Source: Apostichopus japonicus
Lineage: Eukaryota; Echinodermata; Holothuroidea; Aspidochirotida; Stichopodidae
DNA: 64,000 nt
Direction of reading: 5' to 3'
Assembly: GCF_037975245.1 (NCBI RefSeq)
Contig: NC_092565.1
Span: 24,303,999-24,367,998 of the forward strand
Below are positions 1 to 12,043 of the stretch, piece by piece (within the stretch, counting starts at the first letter, position 1; every line of letters starts with the position of its first letter). The translations under genes and the position numbers were made by a program. The notes under the pieces were generated by a model, which ran no database searches, had not been told where the DNA came from, and was given only the letters and a program-made list of their open reading frames with translations.

Positions 1-820
1 TTAGTTTATTTCCATTTACTCAATCACACTTTCAGAACATCTGGTGATTTCAAACGGGACAATAACTTTGAAAGGTGACAATAAAGTGTGAAGCCAGAAA
101 GAAGCATCGCATGATGCTACCAGAAATTCAGTGAAGACTATATACCTTGCTAAATTCATGTCACCGTGAAAAACTAGTACGCACCAAGATTTGAGTTTTT
201 GTAATTTTTTTGGTATTTAGGTATATCCAGGATAACTTTTTGTGTTGATATATTTCCATTCCTAAAACTAGTTTTTAGTTGATTTAAGCAAGGCCTATTA
301 CCATAGTCTTTATATAGGGATATGTACAGCAGTGAAACTGTTCTTCGGAATAGATTGAAACTTCAACTTGCCGTTTTTGTTTCAATTTAACTGAATATTA
401 GAAAGGTCTTTAAAGTAAGAAGTAATGGAATTCTCTTTAGAAAGTTTCAAGATGTCTCCCAGACCAAAATAAAAAACTTTGTCTAAGAAAATTATGCTAT
501 AGTGAACCCGGAAGCTCTTGTAGAGAGTAAGTTGCAGTTACATGCTATTTGAACCATCATACAGATTGCAAGCCACAATGCCAGTAAGATGATAAGTCCT
601 TTGGTCCTAACTATACGTTAGTCGAAAAAGATCTATCTTATTAAAGAAATCATTGAAAATATTGATTACTACATAAAGGCAATTGAATGTCCTGAGGTAG
701 CCTCATTGAAACATTATGTAGAGCTCTGACTTGTATTAAGTTCTTTCTCTATCAGTAAAGCACCCTGTAGCATTGGCCTTCTATTCTTTCATGCTGGTCA
801 TATTTAACTGAAAACATTGT
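1..820. other. AT-rich stretch, no gene seen
   Basis: No reading frame of note, RNA gene or clear repeat is visible on either strand. Composition is the AT-rich background of the window. Confidence 0.6.
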
Positions 821-842
821 CCCCTCCCCCCCACCCCCACCC
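821..842. repeat. C-rich tract
   Basis: A near-pure C tract broken by single T and A bases, followed by a CT-rich stretch to about 860. It is one of many G- or C-rich tracts in the window. Confidence 0.8.
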
Positions 843-1370
843 TGTTCTTTCTCTCTCTGTGGCTCTTCCAGCTTTCAGAGAGAATCTCCTCACATCCTAT
901 TTTCCTTCTGTATGCCTGACAAGAATCTAGGGTATTTGGGCTTGTCCATTTAATAAAATATGTGTTAATTGATTATCATACAAGCAGCAGGAGCAACCAA
1001 TGGAATGCAGTAGATGACCACAGGAGGTGTGATGGTGAGGGTTTTGGAGTAAAAGTTTCATTGAGTGGAGTTTCCCCGTGGATCACTTAGAGGAGTACAA
1101 CACAACCCGTCATGTAAGGCTTCTTATATTAAGAATGTTTGTGTGCACTTGATACTAGTTCTTTGTCTTGAAAGTTCTCCTCTCTGCTATTGATTGATTG
1201 ATTGAACAGGAACCTCACTTCTGCATGGGTTTGAAGTATGCTACAAATACAAGGGGGCAAAAATAGTCAAACTTTTAAACCGTGTTTGATGGAAATTTCA
1301 TAGATTGGGTAGAAGTTCATCGGCACTGTTCACCATGACTATCAAGGTATTTTAACTTGTAAACAAAATA
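843..1370. other. AT-rich stretch, no gene seen
   Basis: Contains a short (ATTG)n run near 1189-1204 but no coding or RNA gene that I can support. Confidence 0.55.
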
Positions 1371-1705
1371 CCAGTTCATCTGTGAACACAAACCAGGTGT
1401 TGGTTCATATGTAAATGCTGACCCAGGTGTTGGTTCATTCGTAAACGCTGACCCAGGTGTTGGTTCATCTGTAAATTCTGACCCAGGCGTTGGTTCATCT
1501 GTAAATACTGACCCAGGTGTTGGTTGATCTGTAAATGCTGTCTCGAGTCTTTGTTCATCTGTAAATTCTGACCCAGGTGTTGGCTCTGTAAATTCTGACC
1601 CAGGGCAGATGTTGGTTCATATGTAAATTCTGACCCAGGTGTTGGTCCATATGTAAATGCTGACCCAGGGGTTGGTTCATCTGTAAATACTGACCCAGGT
1701 GTTCC
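1371..1705. repeat. 30-bp minisatellite, about 11 copies
   Basis: Tandem units of about 30 bp, each containing TGACCCAGGTGTTGGTTCAT followed by a CTGTAAATnC segment, with point changes between copies and two short length variants near 1580-1615. Because 30 is a multiple of three, the minus strand reads as a ten-residue periodic peptide rich in Asn, Gln, His and Leu. That open frame is a by-product of the repeat and I do not call it a gene. Confidence 0.9.
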
Positions 1706-2490
1706 ATAAAGACCCTCTGTTGTTATTTGGCAGTGCTACAGTACAATGTCACCTTTCGTGAAACATTAGCATATATTAGCACAAACCGTATTCACGAAAG
1801 ATTGATGTAGGAAAGTGCAACATTGGGGTTTACATGCTTGAAACAGCATGTGTGCCAAAGAGTATCTAACCAATAAACTAACACTGCTGAATAGTTTTAT
1901 TACAGTATGACTGATTTGGAATAAAGGGTCATATTTCATTCCTGCATTTCTGGACATCTTGCTGATGATTACCATCGAGTGAAGCTACATTACACTTGCT
2001 ATCTTTTGAATAAAAAGAATTCAAAGGCAATGCATTAAGAAGGAATATATTTGATAGTATTGAATGGCAGTAAAATGTGTTTCTAATTGCGTGCAAGATA
2101 AAATAGATCTGTTTTATCAAAGAGGAATATTTGACAATTGTGAACAAAAACAAACATTGTCATGCATAGCAGTTAATTAAAGACCTGTCATCAGACTGTG
2201 GAGAAGACAGAAGCTGAGGATTTGGAGATAATTGACAAAAATGTAATTTGACAAATAAGTCAGTAAGTGTAACCAAGATGTGCAGAGGAGTTCAAAATAT
2301 TAAGTTTAATTCAGTCACGTATAGATATCTTATTTAATGTTTTTGTTTTTTTGAAAGTCTGTGATATGAGGAAGTGGTTGAAGTCTCTATGACATCCTGC
2401 AATGTATGTTTTGTCACTATTTTCAGGTTGTTATATGTTATCTGTGCCAAGTTACAATTGACACATTACTGTTAACTGCTGTGGATGAAT
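1706..2490. other. AT-rich stretch, no gene seen
   Basis: Two overlapping short minus-strand frames near 1766-2153 show no recognizable motif, and no repeat is obvious. Confidence 0.5.
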
Positions 2491-2552
2491 CCACCCCCCC
2501 CTCCCCCCACCACCTACACACACCCACATATTTGGTCATACACACACACAGA
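2491..2552. repeat. C-rich tract followed by (CA)n
   Basis: A run of C broken by T and A grades into a CA-rich microsatellite ending near 2552. Confidence 0.8.
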
Positions 2553-2811
2553 TACATATCCACCATCTGTCCCAAATTCTCTGAATGAAAATACATGTTT
2601 CAAATAAAAAAACAACAGAACAAAATGAGTTGAACTACTGCACCATAATGTTAAATTGCTACATGTAATTAAGAAAGAAGAAAAAAATAAAGGAACTGCT
2701 CCCTTTTTTCCAACATTTGCTGAATATCAGTTGTTATAAATAGGCAGGTCCGGAATTCAATGTAGCCATGTTCTTTTGTTTCTGGAACGAGGGGGAAAAA
2801 AGAGTGAAGAA

Positions 2812-3101
2812 GATCAACAGTGGGATTAAATTTGTCGATGTTAGTTGTTCATCAACAGGGGGAGTAAACTGTGTTGATATCAGATGTTGACCAACAGGGG
2901 GAGTGAAATTTGTTGATATCGGTTGTTGATCAACATGGGGAATAAAATTTGTTGATATCAGTTGTTGATGTATGACCTGAATAATAATAATAAATGAGAC
3001 TTATATAGCGCCAAATCAGTAAACAAAAGTTACTGCTCAAAGCGCTGAAGGGTAATGTAGCTGTGTTCTTCCTTTTCTTGTTGATCAACAGGAGTAAAAA
3101 C
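2812..3101. repeat. 39-bp minisatellite, interrupted
   Basis: Four adjacent units of 38-39 bp run from 2812 to about 2970. Each has the core ATCAACAGGGGGAGT followed by TTTGTTGATATC. A further partial unit, GTTGATCAACAGGAGT, sits at about 3079-3094 after a different block (2979-3051). The flank AATGTAGC(C/T)(A/G)TGTTCTT occurs both before the array (about 2760) and after the interrupting block (about 3054), so the original larger unit may have included it. Confidence 0.75.
2979..3051. repeat. SINE/LINE-tail-like block with GCGC motifs
   Basis: An (ATA)n run is followed by CTTATATAGCGCC and, 30 bp later, CTCAAAGCGCTG. The pattern of an A/T repeat, then TATATAGCGC, then CTCAAAGCGCT resembles a tail block common in dispersed short repeats of fish and marine invertebrates. 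The family assignment is from memory of the pattern only. It interrupts a 39-bp minisatellite, which supports it being an insertion. A related fragment, TTTATAAAGCGCAAACT, lies near 47716 next to a (CATA)n run. Confidence 0.45.
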
Positions 3102-4966
3102 TAATGAAAAAGAAAGGTATGGAATGAAAAGATACAAAAAATGGAGTAAAGTGCCTTTTCAAGACTTAACATCCAACCTTGGTTTTTTTTTACTTGATGG
3201 AAATTTCTACATGGTATGGATATATATCAGTACAGTAATTTGATTGAGTCATATCATGTTTGATATTATTGATGGATTTAGCTACCCTCAATTGGGTATC
3301 AGTTTACTGATCGAATGGAATCCGAGATGCATCTCCGTTGCACGCTGTGTCATTGAACCTCGAGTAGATGGTTTCAAAACCTTGAAAAGACCTGTGGGAA
3401 GAAAAAAGCGAAGATAAACTTCAAACTGATATTTTGATTATGAACTGTTATGATTTTGAGGGTATATACAGAATGAATAGCAAGAATTACGACTCAGTTA
3501 CATTTTTTTATATACTTGATAAATTGAAGTAAACATGAACAGGAAATCGTAGTCACATTCTAGACGATAAAAACATGACACTCTGAGTGTTAATAGGTTT
3601 AAGCAGCAATTTTCATCAAATATCTTTACAGGTAGGTCTGTGTACTTTCTTTTCAGGATTATATGGCTAGGGCAAGTTTAATGTTATATCTGTAAGAGCA
3701 GGGGTATGTTTATAACACAAAAATAAACTTATTAACCAAAAAAGTTTACAGGTGCTTCAAAATAGTACTGCAAAATCTTTGAAAATTCTCTGCTGTTAAC
3801 CTTCATCTGCAAAATTCATACACCCTTAATTTGTTTCCCTTTTAGTGCTTTTGGCTGAGGGTGTTTATATGGTGTTTAAAAACAAAACTAAACACTTGGT
3901 TTGTCCAAATAATTGTATTTCTCACATCTTGAGAGAGTTGTATAGATGTTTATTCACAGGTAAAGCACACAAATGCACAAAGTTCCTGCAAGTGATACTA
4001 ATACATGATGCATGGTTAATGGCATACATAAAACACAAAATGAACTTTACTTTAATTAAGGAAAGTTGTCAAAAGAGGATGGTCATCGAAATGTTTTATT
4101 GAATTTTAAACATAAATCACAGGGTAACATAAACAACAGTCATAAACATTTACTGCTTTTGTAAAATCCGCACCTGCCATTTTTTTCCGTTTTAAATTTA
4201 TTTCACCAACGTTGTTAAACCTCTCTGGATGTCTTCTCTTTACTCGACAACAGTGACATTTATTCAGCCACCACCTGATAATATGTTTTTCCTTTTGAAA
4301 TAAATGACGTTGTATTCATTGCCTGTAAGTTATAGAATCACAAATTATTTATGATGAAATGGGATTCATGAAAATTCATAAATCATAAGTGACATGATGA
4401 TTATGCAGAGACTTTTTCTTATCGTTGCCTTGAATGAACGTGATTTAAGTTAACTAAAACATGGATTTCAGTATGAAGCAGAAACTGCTGTTTGGATTAT
4501 GTTCATGCAAACTTTCCCGATAACAAAATCGCAAAGTTTGAAAATGCTGATGAAGGATACATGATTGAAAGTTTTGTTATAAAAAGTTGACTTTTGTAGT
4601 ACTTTTAAAAGGCATGAGATTGGTATGACAGAAGCCTGTAGTTTCGATATTGGCTTTGTGGCGATCGATGAAACGTGTGTTGGGAATGGAATATTAAAGG
4701 TAAAAGACTTTGAAAATGCTGAATTGTTCGGATTTATGGAGTCACAGAAAAGTTTGTTGTATTATACCGTCCACCACTAAATAGAAGATAAGGCTCCTGA
4801 CAAAACAATATATTTCTTTAATTCAACAAAGTAGTTGCAGGAATTGTGAGATTATAGGTATGTGTAAATTTTATATGAAGAACTAGAACATTACATGAAG
4901 TTTGTGGGACACAAAATTTCCATGTTGGACTAATGAATAACAAAAGACCTGCCCGTTTGTAACCAA
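3102..4966. other. AT-rich stretch, no gene seen
   Basis: A plus-strand frame of 85 codons at 3845-4102 has no motif I recognize and typical AT-rich background composition. No RNA gene or repeat is visible. Confidence 0.5.
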
Positions 4967-5032
4967 ACAGAGGGTTGGGAGGGCTGAGTTGGCACAAACA
5001 GAGGGTTGGGTGGAGGGGGGGCTGAGTTGGCA
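4967..5032. repeat. Two-copy G-rich tandem duplication
   Basis: The segment AACAGAGGGTTGGG plus GGGCTGAGTTGGCA occurs twice head to tail, the second copy expanded by a G run. It is a small local duplication. Confidence 0.75.
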
Positions 5033-5827
5033 TACTTAACTTCAAATTTAAGTGTGGCTCACACAAGAAATATATACAATGCTTGATGGTCAAATTTTGA
5101 TGGTCAAATGTTTTAATTATTTGTCAAGTTTGGGAGTTTTACCTCAAGAGTGGGAAACTGCATGCTTGCTCATGGGTAAGAATCAGTGAATTTGTTAAGA
5201 CCAGCATTGATTGAAAATATGCAAAGCTCACTGATGCTGTATAAATCTGAAAGAAAACACCTGAATCTCAGAAATTTGTTTCACAAATGCAATGAGACGA
5301 TCCCCTGGTCTCCATACAGCACATTTACTGCATGAACTCTTGGTTACATTTCAATGAATCAAAGTATTTTTAAATGTTTTGTACACTCTAGGCAAAAAGA
5401 ATGTCGCATTTATATCCTGGAGTATTTCCGTAATCACACCCAAGTTATTAAAAATGATTTTTAATTACTTAACAATGTGCTTGTGTTATGTTGGTACTGT
5501 TTAGTAGATGTGACAGAGTTTTGGCACAATTTGCTTTCACAAACTCTCCAGTCCACCAACACCTGCTATCCATATTGATTCATATGGCATGGATCTTGCT
5601 TCTCAAGGGCAATTTATGGTCGAAATATTACTCATTCCTTTATCATCCTTAGTTTATTATTTTCAATTTTTTTTTCAATTTTTAGTTCCTCAGCAAACTA
5701 TGGTAATAGGGTATGAACTGTGATAGTATTTTGTGCACGTTTGATTGGTAACTGCAAACCCTTATATATCCTGAACAGAGAGGCAGGAAGGTGAGCAAAG
5801 ATGGTGGATGTACAAGAGAAGAGGATA
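5033..5827. other. AT-rich stretch, no gene seen
   Basis: Nothing beyond background and short T runs is visible. Confidence 0.5.
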
Positions 5828-5898
5828 GGTGGGGGAGGGGGGGAGGGTCTGGTGAATTGTCCCGGGAAGGGGAGGGGGACTGAAGGGGAGGGGGTCTG
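5828..5898 (+). repeat. G-rich tract, potential G-quadruplex
   Basis: Several runs of four to seven G lie within 71 bases on the plus strand, separated by short loops, which meets the usual G-quadruplex spacing pattern. Folding is inferred from the pattern only. Confidence 0.7.
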
Positions 5899-6697
5899 GA
5901 TGATTTATTTATTCTTTATGAATTTAATCATTAGTAATCACTGCTAGATATAAGTGGCAGGGAACATGGCTTGAAATCTTCAGTCTATTCAAATGGGAAC
6001 AATCTCATTGTGTGCATGGGTACTCTTTACAACTGCAGAGGTTAGGTCTTAGAGAAATTTTATTGAGAGTTACGTTCATATATCTTTGTTTCAAGGTTCT
6101 CATTATCGAAGAAAAAAGCAAAACAAAATTTGAGTACCCCACCACCACACCCTATGACATTCCCTGCCTTTACTTCCCTGAAAATGGTTTGTAACAGGTG
6201 GACACTTAAGTTATTTATGATTGTCATATCGTGCTCTTAGTTAACTTGTACATAAGATTCATCAAAGTCATGCCAGAAACATGAGAAATTATATATTTAG
6301 TTTACATGGAGGTGTCCGTCCTTGGTGGATATGAGACCATAAATAAATAGTTCATTAACAAAAGAGATTGTGGATTTTGTAACATGATTTGGTGTTGTTC
6401 TTGTTGTCTTTGATGTAACAACCCTTCACTTTTGTGTCTCTCTATTGATCTTAAATTATGGACTCTGTTTTCATGCATTTTTTTAAATCATCTTTGCTAT
6501 AGTTATTAGAGAAATAAGGAACATTGCTATAACGTTGTTGAATTGCTTTCTTTAAGGGGGGGGGGGGCATTATTTTTTTAAGACCTTTCTCAACCTTATT
6601 ATAGTTACCTTAGTAACTACACATTTCTATAATGTTTGTTTATTTGCATTTTTGGTTTCGATGATAATTGTAACCTGTGCATTCATGATGGCGTAAG
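5899..6697. other. AT-rich stretch with a 12-G run
   Basis: A pure run of 12 G lies at 6556-6567. A short plus-strand frame at 6012-6194 has no recognizable features. Otherwise nothing is seen. Confidence 0.5.
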
Positions 6698-6790
6698 GGT
6701 GTGTGTGTGTGTGTGCCTATAAGGTATTGTGTGTGTGTGTGTATGTGTGCCAATAAGGTTTTGAGTGAGTATTTGTGTGTGCGTTTGTGA
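6698..6790. repeat. Interrupted (GT)n microsatellite
   Basis: Two long GT tracts separated by a short unique segment, each followed by a related TATAAGG or CAATAAGG spacer, giving a small compound repeat. Confidence 0.85.
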
Positions 6791-6894
6791 CGCCCAGCTT
6801 GTAAATATATCTGAAGAAGGGAAGGTCGGACCAGTTTCATATTTGGTGTGTAGAAGTACCACATTGAGTACAAGAAGCTAATTGTTTTTGGTGG

Positions 6895-6908
6895 AGGTCA
6901 AAAGGTCA
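6895..6908 (+). promoter_or_regulatory. DR2-type nuclear receptor half-site pair
   Basis: AGGTCA, two A bases, then AGGTCA: a perfect direct repeat spaced by two. It lies inside the decayed repeat, so its use in regulation is unproven. Confidence 0.35.
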
Positions 6909-7151
6909 TTTGGGGTCACCAGGGGTCAAGTTTTGAAAACCTTGTAAACACAAAATCTCAAGAAGGGCAGGTCAGACCAATTTCATATTTAGTGTGTAGA
7001 AGTACCACAATGAGTACAAGTAGCCTATTGTTTTTGGTGGAGGTCAAATATCACTGGGGACAACAGGTCAAATCGTGAAAGCAAACATGATATTGCAAGA
7101 AGGGAACCTTGGACAGATCTCATATTTGGAGCCTATTATTGCTTTTGTTGG

Positions 7152-7164
7152 CGGTCAAAGGTCA
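7152..7164 (+). promoter_or_regulatory. DR1-type nuclear receptor half-site pair
   Basis: CGGTCA, one A, then AGGTCA: a near-perfect direct repeat spaced by one, the arrangement bound by HNF4 or RXR dimers in animals. It is repeat-borne. Confidence 0.35.
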
Positions 7165-7340
7165 TTTGAAGTCAACAAATGCCAAACATTGATTTCACTC
7201 CCCTCTTTAATACCTGTCTCTCCACTTACTCAACCATGTTTTACACAATATTTCAACAAGGACAGATGTCATATTTATTATGTTGATGTATCTATCACAA
7301 GAAGCCTGTTGTTGAGGTCAATGGTCATTTCAGGACAGCC

Positions 7341-8501
7341 TGTGTCATTGTGAATTTATTGTTTGTCACATCACACTGCTTTTCACTGTATTTATGTTTT
7401 ACACCCTCACTATACATTACGTCAGATTCATGAAGAAAACTGCTTGTTACATCTTCGAAACCACAATGCATTTTGCAGTCTGGTTTTTTTCAAGGACATG
7501 AGTATAGGATATTATTTATTGTCAATTTAAAGAGAAAAGTGTTACAGGAAAAACAAAACATAAAAGAAAACATTGTATTCATGTTAGTTTATCAAGACTA
7601 TTATTAGAGATGTAAATAAAAAGTTATTTATGTTTTGTCGTTCTTTCTCTCTTCTCATTTTTAACATCGATGAACGTAAACAAATAGACATTCGGTAAGG
7701 CGTTTAGGTCAAAACCTTGAGTAATCTTTTTGTGTACTGTAGATCTTTCAGCAAAATCTTGACTAAACTTTTATCTTTTTTTTTTCCTTTTTTTTCTTCT
7801 AAATTTTCAGAAAGTGAGTATTAACCTTAAGTTTACTTACGCCATTAAAGTTCTGTGTATTAATTGAATTGTTATTTGTGCATATTAAGTGATATTAAAG
7901 TTGAATATGTTTAGCTTCATTACTGGAAAATGATAAAGTGATGCCATAATGGGCCTCTAAATTTATGTTTTGATGCAGAAATTGCGATTTAGTTGTCGTT
8001 AAAACTTTAAAATTATTTACCATAATTTTATGTTATTTTTTATTTCTGTGGTAAATATGTGGTAGAATGCAATTCCAGCTAATTATTTTGTAATGACAAA
8101 AAGTAAAAATTTTAATTTTAAAGTTAAAAGAACTACAATTTCGAGTTGATGTTGCTTTTTTAAATCAAGAAAGTTGACAGAACAGTCAACCCCCTCACCC
8201 CCACTCTCCCACCATGTTATATGCAATCAGCTGTATGTTTCAGATGGTTGTGGTTAAACATTTCACACCAGTTGATAAGGTTTCTTTTTCATTCCTTTCA
8301 CCCCTTCAACCCCTGCCCATTACCCCTTCCCCTTTGAGCAATGTCAGTGGGTAGTTTTTATGTTAGTTCTTGCCATCCCACGTTCGAAAGCATGATTAAG
8401 ATTTTTACAGTTATTATATGAACGGAATGACATCTTCTCTGTGATATTTATTGTTGTTGTGTATATCCGTACACCCTGTAATATCAGAGACAGTCACTAT
8501 G
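7341..8501. other. AT-rich stretch, with one splice-acceptor-like tract
   Basis: At 7772-7819 a long T/C tract ends in TTTTCAG (AG at 7809-7810), followed three bases later by GTGAGT (7814-7819). No exon can be assigned. The rest is AT-rich background with a C-rich patch near 8190-8210. Confidence 0.4.
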
Positions 8502-8522
8502 TGACGTCATTGTGTGACGTCA
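8502..8522. promoter_or_regulatory. Paired CRE palindromes
   Basis: Two full TGACGTCA palindromes (8502-8509 and 8515-8522), the consensus bound by CREB/ATF-type bZIP proteins, with starts 13 bp apart and the shared context TGTGACGTCA(T/C). No adjacent gene start can be shown. Confidence 0.45.
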
Positions 8523-9477
8523 CTATGTGTGTCAGCCTATCGACCCTATGGCAGGGTTTTAATTTGCGCGCAGTTGCCAAAAATTTATAAATGCATGAAG
8601 GATTTTCCTTCTCAGAGTATGCAAGTCGGATCAGCGAGTAGTTGTCAATTTAGAAAAAGAGAGCATAGAAACAAAATGAAAGATAATGCGGGCCTTTAAC
8701 TGGAACTGGGAGACAAGTAAATAGGGGGGGGAGGATTGGTAACTTTGTATACCATGTATAAAGCACATTTTCTGAAAATAGCATACCCGCAACCGCAGAC
8801 GATCAGTAGAATTCCGGGGAGGCTAGGGACGCTTCAGTATCATGCTCTGGGTGACGTGCTTGTACCAGCGGGGGGAGGGGGGGGGTGAGGAGGGGCGGAT
8901 ATAAAGGAAGTGCATGTGATTACATCTCAAGAGCCGCTTAATACATTTAACGCTGTATAAGGATATCAGGCTCCGTCCTTTCTCTTAGAACTTTAACACG
9001 AGGTGAACTATTTTCTAGTAAACCGAGTGATTTTCTCTTTGACTTTACGTTACAGTCTTCATGAATATTCACGTTTCGGATATTTCATGCGCATTTCTCC
9101 CGTGCTTATACTTTATATGTGTTTAATTTTTTTTTTTTAATAATTATTTTCGGCGATTATCAGTGTCATGAAGAGGGGATATTGTCAAAAAGATTTTCAA
9201 TAGGAGTAATTAAAATTTAAGTAAAAACATGTTTACGTGACGAAAATTGTATGTATTAATAATGGAGAAAGGCTATAGTAAATACATAACTATATAAAAA
9301 GTGAAAACTCACATCTCGAATATCGTCTTTAATAAGTTTTTGTCTTTCTTTAGCTTTTGTATTAAATTCATTGAAAGTGGAAGTGTAAGCAGAATATTAA
9401 GCTCGAACTTTCACTCTTTTATTTCAATCTATCATATCAATCAAATAAGATTTACTGTTTAGTACCCTTGTATTGAG
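8523..9477. other. Intergenic-like stretch with G tracts
   Basis: G tracts occur at 8724-8731 and 8870-8897, the latter with several short-looped G runs on the plus strand. No gene is supported. Confidence 0.5.
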
Positions 9478-9741
9478 TCTGTACTCACATTCTAACGTGA
9501 TTGTGTGTACTCGCATTCTAACGTGATTGTGTGTACTCGCATTCCAACCTGATTGTCTGTACTCGGATTCTAACGTGATTGTCTGTACTCGCATTCTAAC
9601 GTGATTGTCTGTACTCGCATTCCAACCTGATTGTCTGTACTCGCATTCTAACGTGATTGTCTGTACTCGCATTCTAACGTGGTTGTCTGTACTCGGATTC
9701 TAACGTGATTGTGTGTACTCGGATTCTAACGTGATTGTCTG
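9478..9741. repeat. 26-bp minisatellite, about 10 copies
   Basis: Units of 26 bp with consensus core GTACTCGCATTCTAACGTGA. Variants are TCTAACGTGA versus TCCAACCTGA, and CGGATT versus CGCATT, and the TCCAACC variant recurs at spaced positions. The minus-strand frame across it is repeat-derived. Confidence 0.9.
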
Positions 9742-10338
9742 TCAGAGTACTCGTAAACATGAATTTATACTCGGCGTATTTTGGAAAACTACTAGCTTAA
9801 CTAAAATTAGTACAAAATCATTAGTACTTAGTATCGGGCTTAAAACTCGTACTCATACTAACTGTACAGGCGCGAGAGTAGGGGGTTGAGATATCTGGGC
9901 GTTCTGGGGGGGGGGGTTCCCCCTGAGTACGGACTAGTACTCATCCTCATAGTTGCACTGACTTTTGTCATATGGTCGAAAAGTTGGGAAACTACAGACG
10001 GCATAGATTTTTTTTGATCCATTTATATGTTTTGTAAAGTTCCTCTGAAACGTTTTTCTGTTCTCGTACCTCAACTTGTTTTTTTGTGTGTCTGTTTTAT
10101 ATTTGGAATTTCCAATCATTTGTTCGATTGAAGTTTTATAAGCAAACTTCTCCGAATTGCTCTTGTCAGTAGATATGTCACTTCTCAGCTTTGTACAAAT
10201 CGGTTAAATCATAAATTTATCAAGAAGATTTAATTTTGTATGTTTCAAATGAAATGAAGTGAAGCAATACAGTTTTAAACAACCGTTTCCTATACTGTTC
10301 AACTGATTGAAGATCATAAAAAAAAAATGTCCTATACA
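9742..10338. other. GAGTAC-rich segment and an 11-G run
   Basis: TACTCG/GAGTAC-type words recur from 9742 to about 9945, and there is a run of 11 G at 9906-9916. Two minus-strand frames of 61 and 89 codons show no recognizable domain. Confidence 0.5.
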
Positions 10339-10698
10339 CAGTGGCGTAGGAAGGTACTTTTGAGTGGGGGGGGGGGCTGAAGACTGATGGCCGGCGTGGG
10401 GGAGGGGTCTAAGGGGAGGGGGTGTTTTTGCATTTCCAGGTGTCCTCAGATGCAATTTGGTGCAATATAGCACACTTCAACACCCACTCCATTTTGTAAA
10501 TAATTTTGCATTTTCACCTGGCCTTGGATGCAATTTGGTGCTCCAAATGAGATTTTTTTCTCATTTGGAAATGAAAAAGGGGTTTACTGACTTGCGAAGC
10601 GGGGGGGGGGGGCGGAATGATACTTTCGCCCCCCATATTTTTCACTGGGGGGCTGGCGCCGCCAGCCCCCCCCCCCCCAAAAAAAACCCCGGCCTATC
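10339..10698. mobile_element. hAT-like non-autonomous element, one end recognized
   Basis: The left end CAGTGGCGTAGG (10339-10350) matches the terminal motif of the intact MITE at 12052 (CAGTGGCGGAGC). The interior is extremely G-rich, with pure runs at 10366-10376 and 10601-10612. It has two diverged internal copies of TTTTGCATTT(C/T)CA followed by GATGCAATTTGGTGC, starting near 10426 and 10506. A perfect 25-base palindrome (10647-10671) and a 13-C run (10666-10678) close the right side. I see no matching right-hand inverted repeat or 8-bp duplication, so the right boundary is approximate. Confidence 0.5.
10647..10671. repeat. Perfect 25-base GC palindrome
   Basis: Arms GGGGGGCTGGCG and CGCCAGCCCCCC around a single C give a 12-bp stem of pure G:C and A:T pairs inside the hAT-like element. 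Confidence 0.85.
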
Positions 10699-10883
10699 GG
10701 GCACGTCCCAGAACAGGGATTTGTAGTCGCAAGGCTATATTCACTGGAGTTTCTCTTCTCATTAATAAAAATATTTCTATATGAAGGATGGCTTTTATAT
10801 GCTTCTATAGCATGGAACGTCATAATCTCGAAGTTGACATGTTAATTTTTTTGAAATCAGACAGTATTACCAGCGGGGAGGGC

Positions 10884-10896
10884 GGGGGGGGGGGGG
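10884..10896 (+). repeat. 13-G run
   Basis: A pure G run inside a wider G-rich patch (10874-10901). Confidence 0.9.
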
Positions 10897-10901
10897 AGGG
10901 A

Positions 10902-12043
10902 GATTAAACGCTAGATCAACCGATTAGACCAGCATAATTTTAGGAAAATACGGTTAAATTTTACACTTTTTAACTTATAGTATTCATTTTGATCAAGTTG
11001 TCGGGAAGTAATGTTAATAATTGGCTTTCATGCTGTTTAAGTGTTTACGTACCGTATAAAATATCAACGCCTTCAATCGGATTTAATATGATATTAACTG
11101 TATTTTTGTTCAATGCTCATCTTCAGTTAGATATTATCATTTTAATAATCATTTTTCTCTCATTTTCTTTTTCATTTTTTATTATTTACATCCCGAATTT
11201 TAATATTTCACGGCTTTTTAATATACCTGCGTGCGTAATTTGGCAGTTTCCGTGAATTTTATAACTTCTCTTTTAAATCTATAAATTATATCTTTTTTTA
11301 CCTCAAAAAGTACACTGCCATCGATCTCATCGACAAATTGAAAAAGTGACATTGTTCTAAAACTCGTAAATTACGTTTCCTATAACCGCACTTGTTGGAG
11401 AGTGAAAAATCTTCAAACGTATAGTACCTTAAGAAGGTCATTTTTTAAACCAAAGAAAGAAATGACATTAACCATTCCTCCGGATGAAATCATCTTTCTT
11501 GGAATCCACGTCTCGAGAGCCCTGTCATAACGGATTGAGGGAAGATTATAGAAGACCGTTCACCCTCAATTATCACCGCAAACTACCAATATATACACTG
11601 TATCCCTTTATTTCTTGCCTTGGCGATGAGACTAGTGATTAAATTCAATTCTAATTAGCCATATCACTTCACACAATTGATTGATTATTAATGGGTTTAC
11701 TTGAAATCTGTGTTTTTTTTTAATATCTTATTCAATCTTTCACGAATATGATATTTTCATGGATAAAAAGTTTTATCTAATTTTATTGGTGCTATAAGAA
11801 AAAGTTATCAATGTAGTCCCCAGATATGCTAAAAGTCACTTATAATGGTCACTCATGATTACACGTTTAATTATAAAGCTCTTACATTGATATTCAACGT
11901 ATGACTGATAGTTTCATTTTTGCTTCTGACAAGAATTCCTCATTTTACAAGACTTTAACAATTTTTCACCATCAAGGACTTCCTGGATGTGGCCTTCGGA
12001 AACCTATTATCCAGGGGCCCTCTACAAATGAATCCCAGCCACA
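10902..12043. other. AT-rich stretch, no gene seen
   Basis: A plus-strand frame at 10989-11255 encodes a Phe/Ile-rich product that follows from base composition, and it has no recognizable domain. Nothing else is seen. Confidence 0.5.

Larger units (their letters stand above)
6798..7340 (+). repeat. Decayed ~140-bp tandem repeat with AGGTCA half sites
   Basis: About four related units begin near 6798, 6941, 7075 and 7250. Shared landmarks are CTTGTAAA, a CAAGAAGGG block, a CA(G/A)ATnTCATATTT block, and TTTTTGGTGGAGGTCA ahead of GGTCATTTGGGGTCA. Similarity falls from the first two units to the last two. The plus-strand frame at 7075-7353 lies inside units three and four and is unlikely to be a gene. 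The same GGTCA-rich style recurs at 29355-29995. Confidence 0.7.

Noticed and set aside
1376-1558. Minus-strand frame with a ten-residue periodic peptide
   Set aside because: Follows from a 30-bp minisatellite; no ATG-led gene structure or conservation evidence.
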